Shown: in pieces, positions 1 to 8,168 of the stretch | Layout of the letters: each line of letters opens with the position of its first letter | Position numbering within the stretch: the first letter of the stretch is position 1 | Source of the DNA: Acidimicrobiales bacterium | Lineage (GTDB): Bacteria > Actinomycetota > Acidimicrobiia > Acidimicrobiales > UBA8190 | DNA length: 32,483 nt | Assembly (NCBI GenBank): GCA_031292675.1 | Contig: JARLGQ010000062.1 | Location: 1-32,483, forward strand | Direction of reading: 5' to 3' | Program-made: the position numbers and the translations under genes | Notes under the pieces: model-generated | What the model saw: the letters and a program-made list of their open reading frames with translations, nothing else | What the model was told of the DNA's origin: nothing | Database searches by the model: none

Positions 1-2
1 CC

Positions 3-755
3 AAGACCGCCGGTGCCGTGGGCGGCCCCGAGCTCGCCCGCCGGACGCTGGGGGCGGTCAGGCGCCAGGCCGGCACGAGCCGACGCGCCCCTCGCCCCGA
101 TGGTCCCGGGGGGGCTCGCCCTCCTGCCCCGGGACCCGGGTCCAAGGGCGCCTCCGACACGGCTGCGTCGGGACCGGGGCCCGACGCAGCGGGTACCTCA
201 CCGATCGCCACCGCGCCGGCGATCACCACGCTGCCGTCGCGTGACGAGCTGGTGCAGGTGTGGGGTGACGGGCTGCTCGCCGCGCTGCCGAACCGGGCGA
301 GGGCCCGGTTCCGGGTGGGCAGGTTCCTCGACGTCGACGCCTCCTCGGCGGTGTTCGCACTTCCCAACGAGACCCACCGCTCGTACTGCGAGGAGGTCCG
401 CCTCGAGGTGGAGGCGGCCCTGGGCGCACGCTTCGGGACGGCGGTGCCGATCCGGCTCGTGGTCGACGACGAGTCCGACGAGGCCGCCGGCGCGTCGAGC
501 CCCGCCCGCGACTCCCGAGGTCCGCAGCAGCCGTCGGACGGGGCAGGGCGTGCTTCGGAGACCGAGGCCGCCCCGAGCCGCACCGTGGCGTCGGCGGAGA
601 CGGCGAGTCCACCCCGGACCGATCAGGTGGCGGCAGACGACCAGCCCGACCTCCTCGACCCCGCCGTGCTCGCGGCCGAGACCGAGCCCGCGGGGGCGGG
701 GCTGACTCCTCAAGAGCGTCTGAAGCAGGCCTTCCCCGGCGCGCAGGAGGTGTAG
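3..755 (+). CDS. dnaX: DNA polymerase III subunit gamma/tau, C-terminal part (partial)
   Basis: This is the 3' end of a gene that enters from the left edge; the AAA+ clamp-loader domain lies outside the window. About 250 codons are visible. A low-complexity Pro/Ala/Gly-rich linker of roughly 75 residues comes first. A compact domain of about 80 residues follows, starting near [19 protein letters not shown] and continuing through a [18 protein letters not shown]-like strand region, which resembles domain III of actinobacterial DnaX. A second acidic linker follows, and the protein ends in [14 protein letters not shown], a tail I recognise from actinobacterial DnaX. The stop codon is only 2 nt before the recR start, and the recR ribosome-binding site lies inside the dnaX end, so the two are probably co-transcribed and translationally coupled. 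Identity rests on the tail domain plus the dnaX-recR context. Confidence 0.82.
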   Translation, partial: KTAGAVGGPELARRTLGAVRRQAGTSRRAPRPDGPGGARPPAPGPGSKGASDTAASGPGPDAAGTSPIATAPAITTLPSRDELVQVWGDGLLAALPNRARARFRVGRFLDVDASSAVFALPNETHRSYCEEVRLEVEAALGARFGTAVPIRLVVDDESDEAAGASSPARDSRGPQQPSDGAGRASETEAAPSRTVASAETASPPRTDQVAADDQPDLLDPAVLAAETEPAGAGLTPQERLKQAFPGAQEV

Positions 756-757
756 GG

Positions 758-1357
758 GTGTTCGCCGGCCCGCTCCAGGCCCTGGTGGACGAGCTCGGGC
801 GACTCCCGGGCATCGGCCCGAAGTCCGCGCAGCGCATCGCCTTTCATCTGCTGAAGGTGGCCCCCGAGGACGCCATGCGCCTGGCGGAGGCGGTCGTGGC
901 GGTCAAAGAGCGCATCACGCTCTGCCCGCGCTGCTTCAACGTCGCCGAAGGTGACCTGTGCGCCATCTGCACTGACACCCGACGCGACGGCACGGTCCTG
1001 TGTGTGGTGGAGGACCCCCGCGACATCGTGTCGGTGGAGAAGACCCAGGAATTCCGTGGTCGTTACCACGTGCTGCACGGCGCCTTGAACCCCATCGAGG
1101 GCGTAGGGCCCGACCAGCTGCGCGTCAAGGAGCTGCTCGTGCGCCTCGACGACGAATCGGTGACCGAGATCATCCTGTGCACCAATCCGAACCTCGAGGG
1201 TGAGGCGACCGCCATGTACCTGGCGAGGCTCCTGAAGCCGCTCGGGGTCACCGTCACCCGCATCGCGAGCGGCCTGCCCGTGGGTGGCGACCTCGAGTAC
1301 GCCGACGAGCTCACCCTCGGTCGCGCTCTGGAAGGGCGCCGCGAAGTCGACGCGTGA
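758..1357 (+). CDS. recR: Recombination mediator protein RecR
   Basis: RecR (199 aa, the usual length) works with RecO and RecF to load RecA onto SSB-coated single-stranded DNA at gaps. The N-terminus carries the helix-hairpin-helix signature [14 protein letters not shown] (residues 13-26). A C4 zinc finger follows, with Cys56, Cys59, Cys68 and Cys71. A Toprim domain follows, with the DPRD and [15 protein letters not shown] segments (about residues 85-120). The GTG start at 758 is preceded by AGGAGG at 745-750, a 7-nt spacing, inside the 3' end of dnaX. In most bacteria a small ybaB/ebfC gene sits between dnaX and recR; here only 2 nt separate them. Confidence 0.96.
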   Translation: MFAGPLQALVDELGRLPGIGPKSAQRIAFHLLKVAPEDAMRLAEAVVAVKERITLCPRCFNVAEGDLCAICTDTRRDGTVLCVVEDPRDIVSVEKTQEFRGRYHVLHGALNPIEGVGPDQLRVKELLVRLDDESVTEIILCTNPNLEGEATAMYLARLLKPLGVTVTRIASGLPVGGDLEYADELTLGRALEGRREVDA

Positions 1358-1416
1358 CCAAACGGACGCGCCCGTCCCCGACCCGTTCCCACGACCCTCG
1401 TGCCCGAGTTTCGGCC

Positions 1417-2451
1417 TCACTCCCACAGCTCGGGCTGGCTGGCGGCACGCTCGAGGGGGAAGTAGCCCGGGAGCTCGTCCGACGGGGTGTCGAGGTACAC
1501 CTTGGCCTCGGGTGGCTGGGCGAAGCGGCCGTGGCTCCACCGGACCTCGACGTGTCCCTGCACCGACCGCTGTCTCGTGGTGGCGAGCTCGACGTAGGTG
1601 GCGGACCAGTTCACCTGCGGTTGGCCCGACCGCGCCGCCACGATGTCGAGGCCCAGGAGACGGTAGGCCTGGCGCCAGTCCCACGAGCTCGCCACCCGCA
1701 GTCGCAGCGAGCGGCGGGGGTCGGCACCGAGAAGGAAGTAGGCGGCGTTCCCGATACGCAGCAGCCGCCACAGCATCCGCTCCGTTGCGCCGGCTGTGGT
1801 GACATTGGCCTGCCAGCGTCGTGCGGATGCTTCACTGACCCGCGTGCACAGCTGCCGGTAGGCGTGGCGCGCTGCGGGCGGGTACGACCGGCCGGGCAAC
1901 GCACGGCGGAGACGTTGACGCTCCTCGGTCCCGAGCGCCCCGGGGTCGTCGGGCAGATCGGTGAGGCCCGTGGCGCCGCGGCACGCGTCGTACAGGGCGC
2001 GCAGCTCCTCGGGGGCCACCACCTGGTACCAGTCGGTCTGTTCCCACTCACCGGACGTTGCCAGCAGCCCGTCGAACAAGCGGGCCGGGGAGGGGTTGGC
2101 GATGTTGCGCGACAGGTACTTGCAGCTGACGAGATAGACGTGGTCGATGCGCAGGTCAACGGGCGCCACCTCGTCGCCCGGGGGGCGCCGGCCCCCGGTC
2201 CACTCGACGAGGCGCGGGCGTCGTCCCGCCAACGCGTCGGTGGCTTCCAGGAAGGCGCGTCCGTTGGCGAAGGCGGTGGCGAATTCGGCGTCGAATGTCG
2301 CCGAGGCGTAGAGGGCGTCGAGCTGCTGCCAGGTGGTGTCGGGGATGGCGAGCTGCCGGGGACGCCGCGCCAGGGTGGAAGGCAGGTCTCCTAGGCCCAG
2401 CGTGCCGAGCGCGGTGGCGAGCTCGGTGACCGTGGTGCGGTCATCGGGCAC
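1417..2451 (-). CDS. Putative PD-(D/E)XK-like nuclease paired with a DNA methyltransferase
   Basis: A protein of about 344 aa that I do not recognise as a named family. Around residues 99-125 it has DLRIDHVYLVSCKYLSRN: an Asp in a beta strand (D99 or D103), a hydrophobic strand, then S-C-K (109-111). This is the shape of a PD-(D/E)XK nuclease core, with Ser where Glu/Asp is usual. A Trp/Arg-rich C-terminal half (for example SSWDWRQAYRLLGLDIVAA, then a VEVRW strand) could bind DNA. The GTG start at 2451 is chosen because it overlaps the end of the upstream methyltransferase by 11 nt, typical of a coupled operon; the frame stays open upstream to 2559. The pairing suggests the restriction half of an R-M system, but the nuclease assignment is inference. 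It ends 59 bp from recR, convergently. Confidence 0.5.
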   Translation of the reverse strand: MPDDRTTVTELATALGTLGLGDLPSTLARRPRQLAIPDTTWQQLDALYASATFDAEFATAFANGRAFLEATDALAGRRPRLVEWTGGRRPPGDEVAPVDLRIDHVYLVSCKYLSRNIANPSPARLFDGLLATSGEWEQTDWYQVVAPEELRALYDACRGATGLTDLPDDPGALGTEERQRLRRALPGRSYPPAARHAYRQLCTRVSEASARRWQANVTTAGATERMLWRLLRIGNAAYFLLGADPRRSLRLRVASSWDWRQAYRLLGLDIVAARSGQPQVNWSATYVELATTRQRSVQGHVEVRWSHGRFAQPPEAKVYLDTPSDELPGYFPLERAASQPELWE

Positions 2452-3907
2452 GGGGAGCGCGGCGCGGGCTCTTGGAGACGGTGCCGAGGCGCCCTGGGTG
2501 CGGCGTCTCGTGGACGGATTGAAGGCCGCGCGACGCGTAGCCGCACAGGCGGCCCTCACCTTCGGGGGAACCGAGCTCGATCACGTCGTAGACGGCCCCG
2601 ATCTCGCCCGGGGGCGCCGCCTCACCGAGCGAGCGCCAGGCGCGGTCCCCCGAGCTCCCCGGCGCCGGAGCCGCCGTCGTGAGGAGCACGAAAGGGACCT
2701 CGGGCCACGCGGCATGGACGACGGCCGCCTTGCCGAGTGCGCGCCACAGGGTGTCGGCCCGGCGCAGTCCCGCATTCGCCGTCGTGAACGCGCCGGAGAA
2801 GTCGAAGAGCCACTGCCGACCGGTGCGGTCGCGCGCCGTGTACGCGATCTCCACACCCGCGACGGGGCGCCTGCCGGGCGCCACGTCGAAGAACCCGCAC
2901 CTGCGCAGCATCTCGCCGGCGAGCTCACGGGCGCCCGAGCCGTCACGCCGCGCCTGCTCGAAGGACTGCCCCTCGTGTTCGATGAGCCGCTCGCGCTCCT
3001 CGCTCACCCGCTGCTCGGCGATCCGTACGTACTCCGACTCGGTGTCGTAGCCGACGAAGTGGCGGTGGCTGCGCACCGCCGCCGCGGCGGTGGTACCCGA
3101 CCCGATGAACGGGTCGAGGACGAGATCTCCCTCGTAGGTGAAGAGCTCGATCAGCCGGAGGGGGAGCTCGACGGGGAAGGGTGCGGGATGGCCGACGCGC
3201 GTAGCGCGCTCGCTGGGGAGCTCCCACACGTCGGTGGTGGCCTCGATGAACTCCTCTTTCGTCAGGGAGATCCCCGACGGCAGCCCGCGTTGTTGGCGCA
3301 CGGCACGCGACAGCGCCCTGTCGAACCGGCCTTTGCTGGCGATGACGACCCGTTCGGTGAGGTCGCGCAGCACGGGATTGGCCGGGCTCCGGAACGAGCC
3401 CCACGCGCACGACCCGCTCGCCCCCCGGGCCTTGTGCCACACCACCTCACCTCGAAGGAGCAGCCCCAGCCGGTCCTGCAGGATGGCGATCACGTCGGCG
3501 GACAGGGACCGGTACGGCTTGCGGCCCAGGTTGGCCACGTTGACGGCGATGCGGCCGCCGGGCTCGAGCGTGCGAACGCATTCGGCGAAGACGTCGGTGA
3601 GCATGCCCAGGTAGTCGAGATAGCTGGCCGGGATGTGCCCTTCACCGAGGGCCTCTTCGTATTCCTTGCCGGCGAAGTAGGGCGGTGACGTCACCACGAG
3701 GGCCACCGAGGCGTCCTCGACCTCGTCCATGTGGCGCGCGTCCCCGGTGACGATCTTGTCCTTGATCGGCGAGCTGTTGAGCGCGTCGTCGTCGGAGAGC
3801 ACCGGGGCGGTGAAGCGGTCGTAGAAGCCACTGGCGTCGTGGCTCTCGCGGCGCCCCACGCCGAAGGCTGAGGTCGATGTGGGCCTGCGGCGACGGCTCA
3901 CTGGCAT
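2441..3907 (-). CDS. Beta-class DNA methyltransferase (probably N4-cytosine) with extra C-terminal domain
   Basis: Protein of 488 aa. The catalytic motif IV TSPPY is at residues 73-77 and the AdoMet-binding motif I region DPFIGSGTT at 265-273, followed by FVGYD. Motif IV before motif I is the beta-class order. SPPY rather than DPPY favours N4-methylcytosine, though N6-adenine cannot be excluded. A DVWELP...HPAPFP segment (226-245) is common to the family. Residues about 350-450 (starting GVEIAYTARD and including WLFDFSGAFTTANAGLRRAD) form an extra domain that the methylase fold does not need; it may serve target recognition or nuclease function. The N-terminal 30 residues are basic and low-complexity, so the true start could be somewhat downstream. 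The stop overlaps the start of the putative nuclease gene. Confidence 0.88.
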   Translation of the reverse strand: MPVSRRRRPTSTSAFGVGRRESHDASGFYDRFTAPVLSDDDALNSSPIKDKIVTGDARHMDEVEDASVALVVTSPPYFAGKEYEEALGEGHIPASYLDYLGMLTDVFAECVRTLEPGGRIAVNVANLGRKPYRSLSADVIAILQDRLGLLLRGEVVWHKARGASGSCAWGSFRSPANPVLRDLTERVVIASKGRFDRALSRAVRQQRGLPSGISLTKEEFIEATTDVWELPSERATRVGHPAPFPVELPLRLIELFTYEGDLVLDPFIGSGTTAAAAVRSHRHFVGYDTESEYVRIAEQRVSEERERLIEHEGQSFEQARRDGSGARELAGEMLRRCGFFDVAPGRRPVAGVEIAYTARDRTGRQWLFDFSGAFTTANAGLRRADTLWRALGKAAVVHAAWPEVPFVLLTTAAPAPGSSGDRAWRSLGEAAPPGEIGAVYDVIELGSPEGEGRLCGYASRGLQSVHETPHPGRLGTVSKSPRRAPRAR

Positions 3908-4006
3908 GGCTCCCGGAATACGCAGGCGGCGACGGGACGATCGCTCATGCGTCTGATTGATAGTACCGGGGTGTGACGGCCCGGCAGCGGACCGCGCGCA
4001 GTGGGG

Positions 4007-5191
4007 TCAGGCGAGGGAACGCACGACGAGAGCGTCGCCCTGCCCACCACCACCGCACAGGCTGGCGGCGCCCAGACCGCCGCCGCGCCGCCGGAGCTCG
4101 TAGAGCATGGTGAGGGCCAGGCGCGTGCCCGACATGCCGATGGGGTGTCCGAGGGCGATGGCCCCGCCGTTCACGTTCGTGACCTCCTCGCCGATGCCGA
4201 GCTCGGCCATCGAGGCCAGGCCCACGACGGCGAACGCCTCGTTGATCTCGAACAGAGCCACGTCGGCGGGCACCTTCGACACCTTGGCCAGCGCCTTCAC
4301 CACCGCGTTGGCCGGTTGCAGCAGGAGCGACGCGTCGGGGCCCGCCACCTGCCCGTAGCTCACGACCTCCCCCAGGGGGGTCACGCCGAGCGCATCGGCC
4401 CGGGCCCGCGACGTCACGACCACCGCCGCGCCGCCGTCGGAGATCTGGCTGGCGTTGCCGGCCGTGATGGTCCCCTCCTTGTCGAAGGCGGGCTTCAGGC
4501 CGCCGAGGGACTCAGCCGTCGTGCCCGGACGCACTCCTTCGTCGGTGTCCACCACGACGGGGTCGCCCTTTCTCTGGGGCACCGACACGGGGACGATCTC
4601 TTCCGCGAAGCGCCCGTCCTTGATGGCGTTGGCGGCCCGCTCGTGCGACAGTGCCGCGAAGCCGTCCTGCGCGGCGCGCGAGATCTTCGCCTCCCGGTTG
4701 TAGTGCTCGGTCCCCAGTCCCATGGCGCAGTGGTCGAACTGGCAGTACAGGCCGTCGTACATCATGGAGTCGACGAGCGTGCCGTCCCCGGCGCGGTATC
4801 CCGCCCGCGCCCCGGGGAGCAGGTAGGGGGCCTGGGTCATCGACTCCATGCCTCCGGCCACCACGACGTCGGCTTCGCCGGCGGCGATGAGCATGTCGGC
4901 GAGGTAGATGCTGTTGAGCCCCGACAGGCACACCTTGTTGATGGTCGTGGCCGGGACCGACATGGGGATCCCGCCCTTCGTGGCGGCTTGCCGCGCCGTG
5001 ATCTGGCCCTGCCCGGCCAGGAGGACCTGCCCCATGAAGACGTAGTCGACGTCCTCGGGCGACACGCCGGCACGCTCGAGGGCGGCGGCGATGGCAAAGC
5101 CGCCGAGGTCCATGGCGCTGAATCCGCTCAGGGCTCCCGACAGCTTGCCGATGGGAGTGCGGGCTCCCGCGAGGATGACGGAACCGGGCAT
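4007..5191 (-). CDS. Acetyl-CoA C-acetyltransferase (thiolase)
   Basis: Thiolase of 394 aa, the normal length for biosynthetic/degradative acetyl-CoA acetyltransferases. It condenses two acetyl-CoA to acetoacetyl-CoA or runs the reverse. The nucleophilic Cys88 lies in NKVCLSGLNS, His349 in GHPIGMSG, and the second catalytic Cys379 in LCGGGGQG; the NEAF motif is present upstream of the His. The ATG at 5191 is chosen over upstream in-frame codons because it begins the conserved MPGSVILAGARTPIGK N-terminus and has a GGAGGT ribosome-binding site 8 nt upstream. It is divergent from ccr. With the mutase, dehydrogenase and epimerase nearby, its likely role is the entry step of the ethylmalonyl-CoA pathway or a related C4 acyl-CoA route. 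Confidence 0.93.
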   Translation of the reverse strand: MPGSVILAGARTPIGKLSGALSGFSAMDLGGFAIAAALERAGVSPEDVDYVFMGQVLLAGQGQITARQAATKGGIPMSVPATTINKVCLSGLNSIYLADMLIAAGEADVVVAGGMESMTQAPYLLPGARAGYRAGDGTLVDSMMYDGLYCQFDHCAMGLGTEHYNREAKISRAAQDGFAALSHERAANAIKDGRFAEEIVPVSVPQRKGDPVVVDTDEGVRPGTTAESLGGLKPAFDKEGTITAGNASQISDGGAAVVVTSRARADALGVTPLGEVVSYGQVAGPDASLLLQPANAVVKALAKVSKVPADVALFEINEAFAVVGLASMAELGIGEEVTNVNGGAIALGHPIGMSGTRLALTMLYELRRRGGGLGAASLCGGGGQGDALVVRSLA

Positions 5192-5250
5192 GGACGTGAC
5201 CTCCGATTGGACCTTGCCAGCCGGACGAGCCGGATGGTGGGCGGACCACC

Positions 5251-5256
5251 ATTCTA
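5251..5256 (-). promoter_or_regulatory. Candidate -10 element of the thiolase gene
   Basis: On the minus strand this reads TAGAAT, close to TATAAT and one of the few AT-rich spots in the 152-bp divergent region between thiolase and ccr. It would give a leader of roughly 50 nt ending in the GGAGGT site. No convincing -35 was seen. Confidence 0.35.
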
Positions 5257-5329
5257 CGGGAGGATCGGGGCCGCCCGCCTGGTCGGATCGAGTCGGCACG
5301 CGGCCTGGGAAGAGGCCCGGGGAGCCGGG

Positions 5330-5335
5330 TAGGGT
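5330..5335 (+). promoter_or_regulatory. Candidate -10 of ccr (leaderless type)
   Basis: TAGGGT ends 8 nt before the ATG at 5344. No Shine-Dalgarno sequence precedes either that ATG or the GTG at 5338. The spacing fits transcription starting at or next to the ATG, which supports 5344 as the translational start. Confidence 0.4.
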
Positions 5336-5343
5336 GCGTGCCC

Positions 5344-6684
5344 ATGCAGGCATTCCTTGAGGCCGTCGTGGCGGGCGTGGACGGTGACGAACTGGGGGCG
5401 ATCCCGCTCCCCGAGTCCTACCGCGCCGCCCACGTCCGGCGCGACGAGGTCGACATGTTCGCCGGGGTCGACTCGGCCGACAAGGACCCCCGCAAATCCC
5501 TCCACGTCGCCGAGGTCCCCGTGCCCGAATTGGCCCCCGACGAGGCCTACGTGGCGGTGATGGCCTCCTCGATCAATTTCAACACGGTGTGGACCTCGAT
5601 CTTCGAGCCGCTGCCCACCTTCGGGTTCCTGGACCGCCTGGGCAAGGAGAGCGCCTGGGGGGCGCGGCATGCGCTGGACCACCACGTGGTGGGGTCCGAC
5701 GCCTCGGGCGTGGTGCTCAGGGTCGGCTCGGCGGTGCGGAACTGGCGGCCCGGCGACAAGGTCGTCGTGCACTGCAACTACGTCGACGACCAGGACCCCT
5801 CGGCCCACGACGACTCCATGCTGGCGGCCAACCAGCGCATCTGGGGCTTCGAGTCGAACTTCGGAGGCCTGGCCGACCTGGCGGTGGTGAAGGCGAACCA
5901 ACTCATGCCCAAGGCGCGTCACCTGAGCTGGGAGGAGGCGGCCGTCAACGCCCTGTGCAACTCGACCGCCTACCGGATGCTCGTGTCGCACAACGGTGCG
6001 TCTATGAAGCAGGGCGACCGCGTCCTGGTGTGGGGTGGCAGCGGAGGCCTCGGGAGCTACGCCGTGCAGCACGTCATGAACGGGGGCGGCACGCCCGTGG
6101 CCGTGGTGTCGTCACCCGACAAGGTGGATCTGTTGCACCAGTTGGGTGTGGAAGCGGTCATCGACCGCGCCGCTGCGGGGTACCGGTTCTGGAAGGACGA
6201 GCACACCCAGGACGAGTCGGAATGGCGCCGCTTCGGCAAGGACGTCCGATCCCTGGTGGGCGCCGAGCCCGACATCGTGTTCGAGCACCCCGGCCGCCAG
6301 ACCATGGGCGCCTCGGTCTTCGTGTGCAAGAGGGCCGGCACCATCGTCACCTGTGCGGCCACGTCGGGTTACATGATCGAGTACGACAACCGTCACCTGT
6401 GGATGAAGCTCAAGACCATCAAGGGCTCGCACTTCGCCAATTACCGCGAAGCCTGGGACGCCAACCAGCTCGTGTGCGAGGGCAAGGTGGTTCCCCCGCT
6501 CTCGGCGCTCTACCCTCTCGACGACGTCGGGGATGCCGCATACCAGGTGCACCACAACCTCCACGAGGGGAAGATCGGAGTGCTGTGCCTGGCTCCGGAA
6601 GAAGGCCTCGGCATCGACGACCCCGAGCTCCGCGCCCGCGTCGGGGAAGACCGGATCACCTTGTTCAGGAGGCACGGAGCGTGA
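5344..6684 (+). CDS. ccr: Crotonyl-CoA carboxylase/reductase
   Basis: This 446-aa MDR-superfamily enzyme reductively carboxylates crotonyl-CoA with CO2 and NADPH to (2S)-ethylmalonyl-CoA. The four residues known to hold CO2 in the Kitasatospora setae enzyme (Asn81, Phe170, Glu171, His365) correspond to Asn80, Phe169, Glu170 (in IWGFESNFGG) and His363 (in KGSHFANYREA). The protein is therefore predicted to be a genuine carboxylase and not a simple enoyl reductase. The NADPH site GGSGGLGSYAVQ is at residues 231-242. A GTG at 5338 in the same frame is an alternative start; 5344 is preferred from the upstream -10-like motif. The epimerase start overlaps the stop, so the two genes form an operon. 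This is the committing enzyme of the ethylmalonyl-CoA pathway and can also supply ethylmalonyl-CoA for polyketides. Confidence 0.96.
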   Translation: MQAFLEAVVAGVDGDELGAIPLPESYRAAHVRRDEVDMFAGVDSADKDPRKSLHVAEVPVPELAPDEAYVAVMASSINFNTVWTSIFEPLPTFGFLDRLGKESAWGARHALDHHVVGSDASGVVLRVGSAVRNWRPGDKVVVHCNYVDDQDPSAHDDSMLAANQRIWGFESNFGGLADLAVVKANQLMPKARHLSWEEAAVNALCNSTAYRMLVSHNGASMKQGDRVLVWGGSGGLGSYAVQHVMNGGGTPVAVVSSPDKVDLLHQLGVEAVIDRAAAGYRFWKDEHTQDESEWRRFGKDVRSLVGAEPDIVFEHPGRQTMGASVFVCKRAGTIVTCAATSGYMIEYDNRHLWMKLKTIKGSHFANYREAWDANQLVCEGKVVPPLSALYPLDDVGDAAYQVHHNLHEGKIGVLCLAPEEGLGIDDPELRARVGEDRITLFRRHGA

Positions 6685-7118
6685 CCCGGCGCGACCCTTC
6701 CGACCCGGTGTCGCTGCTCACCGAGCTCGACCACGTCGGCATCGCCGTGCACGACCTCGAGGCGGCCATCGCCTACTACCGCGACACCTACGGTGCCACC
6801 GTGACCCACCGCGAGCGCATCGAGCTCGACGGCGTGGAGGAGGCGCTCATCGCCGTGGCCGACTCCTACATCCAGCTCCTGTGCCCGACGCGTCCCGACT
6901 CCCCGGTGGCGCGGTTCCTCGAGCGTCGGGGTGAGGGCCTGCACCATGTCGGCTACCGCGTGGACGACTGCGCGACGGCGCTGGCCTCGGTGCGGGCCGG
7001 AGGCGGAGCGCTCATCGACGAGGCGCCTCGACCGGGATCACGGGGCACCACGGTGGCCTTCGTCCACCCCAAAGGAGCCTTCGGGACGCTCATCGAGCTG
7101 GTCCAAGAGCCTTCCTGA
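6681..7118 (+). CDS. mce: Methylmalonyl/ethylmalonyl-CoA epimerase
   Basis: A 145-aa protein of the vicinal-oxygen-chelate fold, the family's normal size. It interconverts the 2S and 2R epimers of methylmalonyl-CoA or ethylmalonyl-CoA. The expected metal ligands are visible: His in LDHVGIAV, Gln in SYIQLL, His in GLHHVGYRV and Glu in LIELVQ, the same set as the Propionibacterium enzyme. The GTG start overlaps the ccr stop as GTGA and has AGGAGG at 6668-6673, 7 nt upstream, so translation is coupled to ccr. The coupling suggests its main substrate here is the Ccr product, which must be epimerised before the mutase encoded at 11660-13669 can act. Confidence 0.93.
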   Translation: MTRRDPSDPVSLLTELDHVGIAVHDLEAAIAYYRDTYGATVTHRERIELDGVEEALIAVADSYIQLLCPTRPDSPVARFLERRGEGLHHVGYRVDDCATALASVRAGGGALIDEAPRPGSRGTTVAFVHPKGAFGTLIELVQEPS

Positions 7119-7172
7119 GGCGGGACCTCGGCACCCGGCGGGACGGGCCTCACCGGTCGAGAGGGGCGGGGC

Positions 7173-8168
7173 TCAGCCGCTGAAGCGGACCACCGTGCCG
7201 GGATTGGCGGTGGTGCCCCACAACCCGCCCTCGCGGTCGAGCACCAGCTGACGGATCACGCCGGGTACCTCCACCGGCGAGCCCACCTGCTGCCCGGTGG
7301 CGGGGTCGAGCGCCACCACGACTCCCTGCTGCGCGTCGGCCACCCACAGCCGGTCGTGCCACAGCGCCACCATCTCCGGGTTGGCGGGGACGCCCCCACC
7401 GGCGCCACCCACGGTGTAGGTGGCCGTCACGCGCATCGACACCGGGTCGACGCGCGACACGGATCCCGACTTCACGTTCGCCACCCACACCGACCCGTCA
7501 CCCGTGCCGACGCCGAAGGGGCCCTGGCCCACGTCGACCGTCTTCCAGCGGAGCAAGCCGGCGACGGGGTCAGGATCGACCCGCGTGAGCGAATCGGTCT
7601 GGCCGCTCACCCACACCCCGTCGGGTCCGATGGCGAGGCGCACGGCGCCGTCGGGGAGGACCCCTGCCGCCAGCACCTGGCCGGTGCGGGGGTCGATGAG
7701 GCTCACGGTGCCGGCCACGAGGCTCGCCACCCACACCCCTCCGTCGCCCGCCGCCAGGGACACGGGCCCCTGGGCCACGGGGATCGGGGATCCGACCACG
7801 GAGCCGGTCTTGGGGTCGACCTCCCACACCTGGCTCCCGGCGAGGTCGGCCACCCAGATGCGGCCGAACCCCGTCGCCACCGAGATCGGACGTCCCCCCA
7901 GCTGCAACGGACGACCCACCGCGGTGCCCGTCGAGGGGTTGAAGTGACGGAGGGTCCCGGCGTGGTCGTCGGCCAGCCATCCCCCGGTCGGACCGAAGGC
8001 CACCGACGCCGCCTCGGTATGGATGAGCGTCAGGGCGACGGCCGGCGGGGGGCCGTCTGCACCCGAGCTCCCCGGATTGGTCACGATGTCGGTCAAGACC
8101 GCGAGGCCGAGGACGACGGCGAGGCCGAGGGTGAGCACGACGCCGACGCCTCGCCGCGAGAGCTTCAT
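7173..8168 (-). CDS. Membrane-anchored seven-bladed beta-propeller protein
   Basis: Protein of about 331 aa with a short basic N-terminus (MKLSRRG) and one hydrophobic segment (about residues 8-26), giving a signal anchor. The rest would be extracytoplasmic. I count seven repeats of about 40 residues, each with a core like (I/V/L)WVAD...(G)...VDP: GWLADD, IWVADL, VWVASL, VWVSGQ, VWVANV, LWVADA and LWGTTA. These fit blades of an NHL/YVTN/Vgb-like propeller. No catalytic residues can be assigned, so a binding or scaffolding role is as likely as an enzymatic one. The start is uncertain: the frame continues upstream through a Pro-rich stretch to tandem GTG codons at 8378/8375, which would add a 70-residue cytoplasmic tail. 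It is convergent with the epimerase and divergent from the carboxylase gene. Confidence 0.68.
   Translation of the reverse strand: MKLSRRGVGVVLTLGLAVVLGLAVLTDIVTNPGSSGADGPPPAVALTLIHTEAASVAFGPTGGWLADDHAGTLRHFNPSTGTAVGRPLQLGGRPISVATGFGRIWVADLAGSQVWEVDPKTGSVVGSPIPVAQGPVSLAAGDGGVWVASLVAGTVSLIDPRTGQVLAAGVLPDGAVRLAIGPDGVWVSGQTDSLTRVDPDPVAGLLRWKTVDVGQGPFGVGTGDGSVWVANVKSGSVSRVDPVSMRVTATYTVGGAGGGVPANPEMVALWHDRLWVADAQQGVVVALDPATGQQVGSPVEVPGVIRQLVLDREGGLWGTTANPGTVVRFSG

Noticed and set aside
1390-1405. Short hairpin CACGA-CCC-TCGTG between recR and the nuclease gene as a terminator
   Set aside because: Only a 5-bp stem and no T-tract; expected by chance in such GC-rich DNA.
5338-5340. GTG as the start of ccr
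   Set aside because: Only 2 nt after the TAGGGT hexamer and no ribosome-binding site; ATG 5344 fits the leaderless spacing better, although it cannot be excluded.
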